Assembly (NCBI GenBank): GCA_947498845.1
Contig: CANMLX010000008.1
Location: forward strand, 1-64,000
Length of the DNA stretch: 64,000 nucleotides
Source: an uncultured Flavobacteriaceae bacterium
GTDB lineage: Bacteria > Bacteroidota > Bacteroidia > Flavobacteriales > Flavobacteriaceae
Direction of reading: 5' to 3'
Below, in pieces: positions 52,807 to 61,019 of the stretch (positions within the stretch are counted from its first letter, which is position 1; every line of letters begins with the position of its first letter). The notes under the pieces are model-generated. The model saw only the letters and a program-made list of their open reading frames with translations, was not told where the DNA came from and made no database searches. The position numbers and the translations under genes were made by a program.

Positions 52807-53496
52807 TTAATTCGTACTAAAATCCCATACTTGTCCAATAGACTCCCCACCGTTACCATCTTTAGCGACAACATACCAATAATACGTAGTTGTTGTATTT
52901 AAATTTACAGATAGCGATTTTTCAGAGATATTATCCCCAATTTTGTTTGTTGGAGGGTTAGTAGTTCCAAAATAAACGTCGAAAGTTAAAGGATCATTAT
53001 CTACATCACTGCATTCCCATATAAGATTAGTAGATGTATTTGTTACAGATGCATCTAACTCAGGCGAAGTTAATCGAGGTGCAAACGGTAAATGGTTTAT
53101 TTCTGCTTCCCCTTCGGTATAAAACTGAAAAACATTAGAGAAATCACTACTCAAACCTTTACTGTCTATAGCTTTAACACGCCAGTAATAAGCGGTGTTT
53201 TTTTCTACCGTTACCGATTTAGTTTTACCAGAAACAGTATGTGATTCATCTACAGATGTAAACAGGTTATCGCTTGAGATTTCTAACAAATACGAAACCG
53301 TATCGCCATCAGGATCTTCAACTTCACCCCATTCAAAATCTAATGTATTAGTTGTACATAATAAATTATTAGTAGGGAATACCAATGAGTTTACTTTTGC
53401 TGGTGCTTGATTTTCTTTAGGCTCAGGAGTATCATCTCCACCACCGCCACAAGCGGTTAATAATAGACTAATTATTATTAAATTTATTCTTTTCAT
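52807..53496 (-). CDS. Lipoprotein with two FN3-like domains
   Basis: A 229-residue lipoprotein (lipobox LLTAC, Cys about 16) followed by a Gly/Asp-rich spacer of the kind seen in surface-exported Bacteroidota lipoproteins (CGGGGDD). Two fibronectin type III-like repeats follow (about 32-132 and 136-229), each with a YYWRVKA or YYWYVVA strand. It is 3 nt downstream of the beta-helix gene, in one operon with it. It probably binds or displays carbohydrate or protein ligands at the cell surface. Its 3' end is duplicated at 42.1 kb. Confidence 0.8.
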   Translation of the reverse strand: MKRINLIIISLLLTACGGGGDDTPEPKENQAPAKVNSLVFPTNNLLCTTNTLDFEWGEVEDPDGDTVSYLLEISSDNLFTSVDESHTVSGKTKSVTVEKNTAYYWRVKAIDSKGLSSDFSNVFQFYTEGEAEINHLPFAPRLTSPELDASVTNTSTNLIWECSDVDNDPLTFDVYFGTTNPPTNKIGDNISEKSLSVNLNTTTTYYWYVVAKDGNGGESIGQVWDFSTN

Positions 53497-53499
53497 CGC

Positions 53500-56100
53500 T
53501 TATTTTTTTATTATTTTAATATTGGTAGGTGCTTTAGCATTCATTATTCTTGCAAAATAGATTCCCGAAGGTTGATCTTTTAATGAAGCATCTATCTTTC
53601 CAGATATTATAGTATACTGTTTTGAAGATATAACACGGGAATAGATATCGTATACCTCTATAATAACTTCACCTTCACTAACGGGTAGTGAGAGTTGAAC
53701 ATGACCACTTGTTGGATTAGGGCTTACGCTTACACTACCAAATAAATCGATAGATTCAATAATTTTTCCTTCGCAATCCTTACTTGTTTCTATTTTTACA
53801 ATGTCTCCATCATTAACATCTATAGAAAAAGATTTAGCATAAGTTTCTTGAACTATTTCATCATTTATACTAATACTATATGGAGCAGTACCTTGATCTA
53901 TATTAATAAATAGTTGCTTTTGATTGCTTAACGAAGATTTTGCTGTAATCTCATTTGCTTCTGTAATTTCAGCTTTAAAGCATTGTTTTTCAGATTTTCC
54001 ATTTATTGATAGACAAAGATCATAATGCCCTGGTTCAATATTTTCTAAGGTAATGTCTTGTGTAAATGATGCCTCTTGACCATTAAAACTCACACTGTAA
54101 TTTTCTTCTATATCTGCAACAATAAGTATTGTACCATTATTTTTATCTGGACAAGTTTCTGAAGTAGTACTAATTGTAAATTGAGTGTTTAAAATAGAAA
54201 CGTTCAATGCCTCACCAGTATCTTCAATTGCATTAACACCTGCAGTCCATCTAGTACCGCCACGCTCATATGCACCTATATCAGGAGAACTTCCTTTAAA
54301 TGGCTTGTTAAAACCAGATATAATTGGGGCTCGATCAACTAAAGTACTTCCAGATGCTGGCATAAAATTTTGACTATTGGCATTTTCAAAAGGAGAGTCA
54401 GCAAAAATAGGGCTATCTTTAATATCAAATTCACTCGAACCATTACCAGCAAACCAATCTCCTGTATTAGCATAGTTATTATATATCTTATTATCAGACT
54501 GCGTAAAACCATTCACCCATGAGTCCATGGCTCTTTCAGCATTCCAAATTGTATTATGATAAAAATCTAAATTAGTATTATTCCAATTTACCTGATATCC
54601 AGACCAAGAGACATTCCACACTACATTATGGTGTACACTATAACCTTTACTGTTATTATCCAAATAAATCCCAGCAGCTTTAGCAAGTTTACCTGTTTCA
54701 TGTGAATAGGAGGGCGCTGTAGCATCGTGAAACCAATTATGATGTATTTCATTATTTTTTAAATTGTTGTTACCAACAGTATAAAACACGCCAGAATCAC
54801 TATTTATTATTTGCGAAGATGATACATCGTTATAGGCAACTTCACAATTACTACCAGCCACATACATACCATCTCTACCTGTATTAAAAATGGTGTTCTT
54901 TAAAATTTTTATGTTATTAGCAGAGGAACGTATAGGTGAAGCATGTATTCCAACATAATCAGTGTTACTTATATAATTTTTTTCTATAATACAGTTGTGA
55001 GCACCAGACCAACTAGCTATAGTAATACCACTAACTGCCGAGTGATTAATATTAGAGCCTCTTACGACAGTATTCGCACCTAGGATCTCTATAGATGCAT
55101 TTGGTACTTGAGCTGAAGAATTTGTAAGCGCATCATGCCCTTCAACACCATGCGTTATTTTACAATTAATAATTTGATTGTTATCTGCATTATTGTGAAC
55201 CTTAATGCTTCCTCCAAAAAAATTAAGCCCTTCAAGTTTTATGTAATCTCCTCGAAGTTGAGCCGTAAATTGTCTTGCAGCATATTCAACACTATCATTA
55301 GCAGGTATAGTGCCATCGGGCGTTTGTAAATAGAGTGTATTAGAAGTAACATCGTAATACCATTCTCTAGAGTGATCTAAAGCTTCTAATTTGTTAAATA
55401 AATATAGTTGTCCGCGATTATTATTAGGATATTTTCTCCATACAGTTGGGTTATGTGGTGTAAAAGGCCATTTTGTAATATCAACACCCATATGGTCTAT
55501 TCTGCCAGAACTACTGGAAGTAATAGTTCTGGTCCAACTAGCTCCTGAGTGTGCTCCCAAATAGTAAACCATACCACCTGTCCAATCTATGTTAGGAATG
55601 TTGTCTGCCAAAAAATGAGAACCGTCTCCTCCAGTAACAGGGGTGCAATCTACAGTCCAGCGATTATTATCCGTATTATTGGGCCATCTGGCCAAATCCA
55701 TATAGTCTCCATTATGGTATATAGCTCTAAATCTACTATCTATAGACATATTAACAGTAGTTTTATAAATGTTACCATTATGCGGTTGCCAACCGTTAAT
55801 TACAGAGGTTGCCTTAATTTCTACAGTTTCACCATCTGCAGCTTTAAAGGTTAAATAATTATCAACTGTTCCATTTTTGCTAACAGAGAGTTCTTCTTTA
55901 TAGATACCTCCACGAATAATACATACGTCACCAGGTGACATTTCGGCTATAGCTTTACTAAACGTTTTGTATGGGTTAGTGATCGTTCCATTTCCAGTTG
56001 TATCATCTCCATCTGTTGCAACATAAATGTCTTTTGCAAAGATTAACAAAGAAAACAAGAAAATAAATAGGTAGATTGAGATTTTAATAGACTTAATCAT
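53500..56100 (-). CDS. Secreted right-handed parallel beta-helix protein with T9SS sorting domain
   Basis: An 866-residue protein: signal peptide (IYLFIFLFSLLIFAK), a DUF1565-like start (DIYVATDGDDTTGNGTITNP), then a long series of beta-helix coils with Asn ladders (about 290-590: NCIIEKNYISNTDYVGI, NNIKILKNTIFNTGRDGMYV, EIHHNWFHDA). This fold is used by polysaccharide lyases and some glycosidases, but no catalytic triad could be assigned. After a linker region (650-780) comes a T9SS type A sorting domain (SVSPNPTSGHVQLSLP to SGIYFARIM...IIKK). It should be exported by the T9SS and act on extracellular polysaccharide. Confidence 0.85.
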   Translation of the reverse strand: MIKSIKISIYLFIFLFSLLIFAKDIYVATDGDDTTGNGTITNPYKTFSKAIAEMSPGDVCIIRGGIYKEELSVSKNGTVDNYLTFKAADGETVEIKATSVINGWQPHNGNIYKTTVNMSIDSRFRAIYHNGDYMDLARWPNNTDNNRWTVDCTPVTGGDGSHFLADNIPNIDWTGGMVYYLGAHSGASWTRTITSSSSGRIDHMGVDITKWPFTPHNPTVWRKYPNNNRGQLYLFNKLEALDHSREWYYDVTSNTLYLQTPDGTIPANDSVEYAARQFTAQLRGDYIKLEGLNFFGGSIKVHNNADNNQIINCKITHGVEGHDALTNSSAQVPNASIEILGANTVVRGSNINHSAVSGITIASWSGAHNCIIEKNYISNTDYVGIHASPIRSSANNIKILKNTIFNTGRDGMYVAGSNCEVAYNDVSSSQIINSDSGVFYTVGNNNLKNNEIHHNWFHDATAPSYSHETGKLAKAAGIYLDNNSKGYSVHHNVVWNVSWSGYQVNWNNTNLDFYHNTIWNAERAMDSWVNGFTQSDNKIYNNYANTGDWFAGNGSSEFDIKDSPIFADSPFENANSQNFMPASGSTLVDRAPIISGFNKPFKGSSPDIGAYERGGTRWTAGVNAIEDTGEALNVSILNTQFTISTTSETCPDKNNGTILIVADIEENYSVSFNGQEASFTQDITLENIEPGHYDLCLSINGKSEKQCFKAEITEANEITAKSSLSNQKQLFINIDQGTAPYSISINDEIVQETYAKSFSIDVNDGDIVKIETSKDCEGKIIESIDLFGSVSVSPNPTSGHVQLSLPVSEGEVIIEVYDIYSRVISSKQYTIISGKIDASLKDQPSGIYFARIMNAKAPTNIKIIKK

Positions 56101-56244
56101 AGTATAATTTTTATTCTAGCTAAATTAATTCATATTTAAAGATAAGGTGTTACTTAAGTTTTTTTTTAAGCAACAAATGATTTTAACCTTTGTTTCGTGT
56201 GTTTTATTGGTATAAAGACTAAACTTTTACAAATACGAATTAAA

Positions 56245-56281
56245 AGAGGAGTTCTAAAAAATAACTTTTTAGAACTCCTCT
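56245..56281 (-). terminator. Terminator of the secreted metalloprotease gene
   Basis: A perfect 15-bp inverted repeat (GAGGAGTTCTAAAAA / TTTTTAGAACTCCTC) with a 5-nt loop; on the minus strand it is followed by TTTTAATT. It lies 92 nt after the metalloprotease stop. Nothing else is visible in the 56101-56372 gap. Confidence 0.85.
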
Positions 56282-56372
56282 TCATTATACAAGACCTTTA
56301 ATAAGAAAAATTGTGTGTTATTTCTAAATTAAGATATTGTAATTACTATTTTTAGATGCTTATTTTTAAAGC

Positions 56373-59144
56373 TTATTGTTTAATAATTTGAAAAGATTTT
56401 TCATTATTAATTTTAAGAAAATACATTCCAGAATTAAGTCTAGTTATATCTATTTCTTGACTTGAAGATTTAGCTACAAATGAAGAGATGGTTCTCCCTA
56501 GATTGTCTATAAGTAAAATTGTACTGCCCTTTTCAATATGCTTAATTGTTATCATATTTGTTGCTGGGTTGGGATAGATACTAATTTTATTAGGTTTGGA
56601 ATTGGCAGAAGAAGATTTGGAACTAATCGTATTAATATCAAAACGTTCAAAACTTCCAACTCGTCCTCTGTTACAATTCATAGGTTGTGCTCCATTTTCA
56701 CTACTTACATATTGATTGTTATTACCTTTTAAGGTAATTTTTCCATTGTTTGTTCCCCAAGTAAATTGTTCCCATGATCCAATATTGGTTCTATTACAAG
56801 TCATAGGATTTGCTCCGTTTTCACTACTTATATATCTACCATTATTACCTCTTAAGGCAACTTTTCCTCCACCAGCATCTACTACAGTAAATTTCTCCCA
56901 GGCAAATACTTGATCTCTATTACAATTCATAGGACTCGCTCCATTTTCACTACTTACATACTTACCATTATTACCTCTCAAACTAATCACTGAGCCAATA
57001 GGTGCTGCATTCGTATTTGTATTAGGTAAATCACGTAGCCTTGTTACTTTTAATCTATTAGCAACCCAATTAGGATCAGAACCACCATTATCAGAAAATT
57101 CTATCGCTAATTTTCCATTCCTAACTTCAACGTCAAATCTTCTATTTAAAAACTGTCTTGCGGCAGTATTCAAATTATTAACTCTTGTTCTTGATTCGCC
57201 TTGTGTTCTTACAACCATTCGGTCATGCGCAAAATTTCTATCTCCAAAAGTAATAAGCGCTTGCCAAACCCCATTTCTAAGATTAACCTCAAAAGTTCTT
57301 GGCTGTGATGAATAAATAAAATCCCTATTTAATGCATTAACTCCAGATGCGCCACCTCTATCTGCCGAACGTAACCCTGAAGTATTAGTCCATCTAAAGT
57401 CATTATTATTTGATGTATTAGTTACTCTTATCGCATTATTAAATATTGGTGAACTTGCAGTTCCAAAATCAAATGTTGTTTCATTTGCATTACGATCAAA
57501 ACCTTGAGTTTGTGTTATGTAAACAGCTCCAAAATTAGTTCTACCTCCTGTATCAAAAACAGTATAATGAAAGAAATCTCGTCCTGAAAAATTTGATGAT
57601 GGTGGCGTATATCTTAACTCATTTCTTCCTCCTGGGCCTGTGCCTCTTGAAAGCGTTATATTACCACCTTTAAAACTTTTTGTGTCTAAGAGTCTTACAT
57701 CAAGTACATCATTATTTGCATCATAATCGTTTTTTATAACATCAAGAACAATTGAAGATTGAGAAGTTGAAATATCAAATTCATCATAAACTCCAAAAGG
57801 AGGAATATTTCCTGCATTATTAATTACGGTAGCAACAGATCGTTTACTACTTAATCCATTAATTACTGTTTGAGCTTCAGTAGTAGCCATTCGACCAATA
57901 TTGTGCTCTCCTCTACCATCCATAATACTAAAAAATGAATTTCTTCCTCCAGAGGTATTTACTCCAGAATTAGTTCTTGGTCTTGCTTCATAAAAGAAAT
58001 TATTTTGATTAACATGTCTAAGTCCAAAAGAATGCCCTACCTCATGAGCAGCTGTACCATTAGCCCAACTTGTTGGTCCATTTCCTCCCATTGTGGCATA
58101 TCTATTTCTTGTATTACCAACACCATTTACATATGCCAATCCTGATGGTCTAGAGGCAACATGATACACTGCCAAATCATGGGTATTACCAACAACACCT
58201 GGATTATTATTCCAGTAATCACCAAAGGCTCTTAAACTCTCACTAGCATTATTTGCTGCACCTGTAGCGGTAACACTATTTCTTAAAGGGTCTGTATTTG
58301 CAGAAGTTCGTATAATAACAGTTCCTAATTTAAAACGAACACCAGTAGCACTTGAAAATCTAGAATTTAAGTTCCCTATAATGGATTGTGCAGATGCTTG
58401 AGCAGTTGACAAATTCCCTTTATATGCTGTATTTGATAAAAAAGATCGAGATCCTATTTCAACACCTATTTCAAATTCTAATACTTCCATACGTCTTGAT
58501 GGACGTGATGTTGCTGCGGTGTTTTGCATAGCAATAGCAATGGTTTTGTGCGTATGCATACCTGAATAAATGGCAGAATTTGAAGGTTCTGGTTTTTCAA
58601 CATCAATCCATTTGTTATTCAATAAAGTATTATCAACATTAGATTTCTCACTCGTTACTATTTTACAGTTTGTACCGCACTTGTAAGCATCTGAAACTTC
58701 TTTTACTACATGCTTTTGGTTATCTATATTGGACGGAACAATTTCAATTGTAGATTGGTTAGGTCTATAAATATTTGCTATAAGTCCTTGATCTGTTAAA
58801 ACAGCACTAACTGAATATCCTTCATATTCAGACACTGTACCCAAATAACTACGCTCATCAGTCATTGGCGTTTCAATTAATTTTCCTGTTCCATCATCAA
58901 TTAGACATCTGGTATTTTTACCAAAAACAGATGTTTTCTCTAAAATCATGGATAGTGTTTTACCGCCATGTTCTATAGGTATAATTACCTTATTAGGTAA
59001 ATTACTAGGAAGAGAATTTATAGTAATTTGATGGCTTTTTGATTGATCATGTACATGATCTCCAATCAATTCTTGTGCAGATGTAGTATGTATTATGCAT
59101 AAAATAAACACATACAAAAATTTGTGAAAAATTTTTAGTTTCAT
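56373..59144 (-). CDS. Secreted multidomain zinc metalloprotease with T9SS sorting domain
   Basis: A 923-residue protein: signal peptide (FLYVFILCIIHTTSAQ), propeptide-like region, then a metzincin catalytic domain (about 200-430) with HEVGHSFGLRH near 367 followed by a downstream Met (FSIMDGRG). Next come a cadherin/Ig-like domain (about 450-545), a malectin-like domain (about 550-690), three tandem repeats of about 41 residues with YVSSENGASPMNCNR (about 715-835) reading as a fascin-like beta-trefoil, and a T9SS type A sorting domain (ISIYPNPATN to the end). It likely degrades extracellular protein, with the extra modules binding glycans. Confidence 0.9.
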   Translation of the reverse strand: MKLKIFHKFLYVFILCIIHTTSAQELIGDHVHDQSKSHQITINSLPSNLPNKVIIPIEHGGKTLSMILEKTSVFGKNTRCLIDDGTGKLIETPMTDERSYLGTVSEYEGYSVSAVLTDQGLIANIYRPNQSTIEIVPSNIDNQKHVVKEVSDAYKCGTNCKIVTSEKSNVDNTLLNNKWIDVEKPEPSNSAIYSGMHTHKTIAIAMQNTAATSRPSRRMEVLEFEIGVEIGSRSFLSNTAYKGNLSTAQASAQSIIGNLNSRFSSATGVRFKLGTVIIRTSANTDPLRNSVTATGAANNASESLRAFGDYWNNNPGVVGNTHDLAVYHVASRPSGLAYVNGVGNTRNRYATMGGNGPTSWANGTAAHEVGHSFGLRHVNQNNFFYEARPRTNSGVNTSGGRNSFFSIMDGRGEHNIGRMATTEAQTVINGLSSKRSVATVINNAGNIPPFGVYDEFDISTSQSSIVLDVIKNDYDANNDVLDVRLLDTKSFKGGNITLSRGTGPGGRNELRYTPPSSNFSGRDFFHYTVFDTGGRTNFGAVYITQTQGFDRNANETTFDFGTASSPIFNNAIRVTNTSNNNDFRWTNTSGLRSADRGGASGVNALNRDFIYSSQPRTFEVNLRNGVWQALITFGDRNFAHDRMVVRTQGESRTRVNNLNTAARQFLNRRFDVEVRNGKLAIEFSDNGGSDPNWVANRLKVTRLRDLPNTNTNAAPIGSVISLRGNNGKYVSSENGASPMNCNRDQVFAWEKFTVVDAGGGKVALRGNNGRYISSENGANPMTCNRTNIGSWEQFTWGTNNGKITLKGNNNQYVSSENGAQPMNCNRGRVGSFERFDINTISSKSSSANSKPNKISIYPNPATNMITIKHIEKGSTILLIDNLGRTISSFVAKSSSQEIDITRLNSGMYFLKINNEKSFQIIKQ

Positions 59145-59169
59145 AATTTAATCGTTTTAGTTAGTTTAG

Positions 59170-59192
59170 TAGTTCTATTCTATATAGAACTA
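59170..59192 (-). promoter_or_regulatory. Inverted repeat upstream of the metalloprotease gene
   Basis: TAGTTCTAT and ATAGAACTA form a 9-bp inverted repeat with a 5-bp spacer, followed by a further AGTTCT. It is 26 nt upstream of the metalloprotease start. A leader hairpin or operator is possible. No clear TAnnTTTG box was found nearby. Confidence 0.35.
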
Positions 59193-59416
59193 GTTCTTAG
59201 TCTTTTTTAATTTGTTAAAAAAATAAACCAGTTTCTAAAAATAGTGCCCTAAAGGTAAGTATATTCGAAAGAAAATTCTATCTGTTTAGGAGAATTATAT
59301 GGGTTAAATGTTTTAAATTAAAATTGGGCTTAAACAAATAAATTACGCAATAATAAGTAAATATAGTTTTTCACTTCAAAACACTTTAAGTAATTTAGTG
59401 GTCTCTTAGCTAGATT

Positions 59417-60112
59417 ATGAATAAAATAACTATAGCCATAGATGGCTATTCTTCAACAGGAAAAAGTACAGTAGCAAAACAGGTTGCCAAAACATTAGGA
59501 TATATCTATGTAGATTCTGGAGCAATGTATCGTGTTGTTACACTTTATGCGATTCAAAAAGGTTTGATTTCTACAGACGATTTTAATAAAGAAGCACTTA
59601 TATATCAACTAGGAAATATAGAAATAAGCTTTCAATTTAATCCTGTGTTAGGTTTTGCAGAAGCTTACTTAAATGGTGTAAATGTTGAAAAAAGGATAAG
59701 AACATTAGAGGTGTCTGGATATGTGAGTAAAATAGCAGAAGTATCTGAAGTAAGACGAAAATTGGTAGCAATTCAGCAGCAAATGGGAGAAGATAAAGGT
59801 GTTGTTATGGATGGACGCGACATAGGCACTGTAGTATTTCCTAATGCGGCTCTTAAGTTATTTATGACGGCTACAGCAGAAGAACGCGCTCAGAGACGTT
59901 ATAAAGAACTTTTAGAAAGAGGAGATCGTGTCACTTATGAAGCCGTTTTAAAAAACGTTACCGAACGTGACTATATAGATACGCATCGAGAAGATTCCCC
60001 ATTAATTAAAGCTAAAGATGCCATTACTATAGATAATTCTAATTTAACTTTAGAAGGGCAATACGAGAAAATTTTACAATTGGTAAGATTAACTTTAGAA
60101 GACGAAGAGTAA
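59417..60112 (+). CDS. cmk: Cytidylate kinase
   Basis: A 231-residue (d)CMP kinase. P-loop DGYSSTGKSTVAKQVA near residue 9, the substrate-binding YVDSGAMYRVVTLYA near 30, GVVMDGRDIGTVVFPNA near 130 and the lid Arg-rich segment ERAQRRYKELLERGD near 160 are all present. It phosphorylates CMP and dCMP in nucleotide metabolism. Complete. It marks the return to conserved core genes after the island. Confidence 0.97.
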   Translation: MNKITIAIDGYSSTGKSTVAKQVAKTLGYIYVDSGAMYRVVTLYAIQKGLISTDDFNKEALIYQLGNIEISFQFNPVLGFAEAYLNGVNVEKRIRTLEVSGYVSKIAEVSEVRRKLVAIQQQMGEDKGVVMDGRDIGTVVFPNAALKLFMTATAEERAQRRYKELLERGDRVTYEAVLKNVTERDYIDTHREDSPLIKAKDAITIDNSNLTLEGQYEKILQLVRLTLEDEE

Positions 60113-60135
60113 GTAAATATTTAAAATACAACGTA

Positions 60136-60966
60136 ATGCAGTCTGAAATAATATTAACATCCCCTATAGTTTCTGTAGCATGGTTACATGAGCATTTAAA
60201 GTCTAAAAGCCTTATTGTACTTGATGGAACAATAAATAAAGTATTTGATACATCTCAATTACAGATTCCAGGTACACGTTTTTTCGATATTAAAAAGAAG
60301 TTTAGTGATGTTTCAAATGCATTTCCCAGTGCTTTTCCATCTGCAGAACAATTTCAAGAATCGGCAAGAGCATTAGGCATTAATACTAATAGTACTATTG
60401 TTGTTTATGATGATAAAGGGATTTATTCTAGTGCCAGAGTTTGGTGGTTGTTTAAAGCTTTTGGTTATACTAATGTAGCTGTACTTAATGGCGGATTTCC
60501 AGAATGGAAAAGTAAAGGACTTCCAACAGAAAATATGAAACTTTATCATGGTGAAAAAGGTAATTTTATAACCAATTTACAACCTAACTACATGCAATTT
60601 TTTGACGCTATGAAAATGGCGTCTCAGCACAAATCGCATACAATTATTGATGCACGTTCATCGGGTAGGTTTAATTGTACCACGCCAGAACCTAGAGCAG
60701 GGTTACGCATGGGGAACATTCCTAATTCTGTGAACTTACCTTATACAGATTTACTTGAAGAGGGGATTTTAAAACCTAAAGAAGCACTTAAAGTTTTGTT
60801 TAGTAAAATAACTAAAAAACAAGATGAAACTATTATTTTTTCTTGTGGATCGGGTATTACAGCCTGTGTATTAGCATTAGGAGCAGAAATTTGTGGTTAT
60901 AAAAACATCTCTGTATACGATGGTTCATGGACAGAGTGGGGGAGTTTGGTTTTAAAAGATATTTAA
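60136..60966 (+). CDS. Rhodanese-type sulfurtransferase (thiosulfate/3-mercaptopyruvate)
   Basis: A 276-residue protein of two rhodanese domains. The N-terminal inactive one includes VLDGTINKVF and VVYDDKGIYSSARVWWLF; the C-terminal active one has IIDARSSGRF and the active-site Cys in SCGSGITACVLAL near residue 236. The CGSG(I)TA loop is of the type found in mercaptopyruvate sulfurtransferases. It moves sulfane sulfur to cyanide or thiol acceptors. It lies 23 nt after cmk and probably shares its transcript. Confidence 0.92.
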   Translation: MQSEIILTSPIVSVAWLHEHLKSKSLIVLDGTINKVFDTSQLQIPGTRFFDIKKKFSDVSNAFPSAFPSAEQFQESARALGINTNSTIVVYDDKGIYSSARVWWLFKAFGYTNVAVLNGGFPEWKSKGLPTENMKLYHGEKGNFITNLQPNYMQFFDAMKMASQHKSHTIIDARSSGRFNCTTPEPRAGLRMGNIPNSVNLPYTDLLEEGILKPKEALKVLFSKITKKQDETIIFSCGSGITACVLALGAEICGYKNISVYDGSWTEWGSLVLKDI

Positions 60967-60968
60967 AA

Positions 60969-61003
60969 TTATAATAAGCTGCCTTTTAGACAGCTTATTA
61001 TAA
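60969..61003. terminator. Bidirectional terminator between sulfurtransferase and amylase genes
   Basis: TTATAATAAGCTG and CAGCTTATTATAA make a perfect 13-bp stem with a 9-nt loop between two convergent genes. It starts 3 nt after the sulfurtransferase stop and ends 17 nt before the amylase stop. Confidence 0.85.
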
Positions 61004-61019
61004 AGTAAAAAACATTCGA

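Larger units (their letters stand above)
52494..52843. repeat. Direct repeat copy B
   Basis: Matches 41744-42148 (offset 10750 bp) at about 98% over the first 290 bp. It lacks 55 bp present in copy A. Unlike copy A it runs into an intact FN3 lipoprotein gene, so copy B is the native locus and copy A the duplicate end. Confidence 0.9.
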
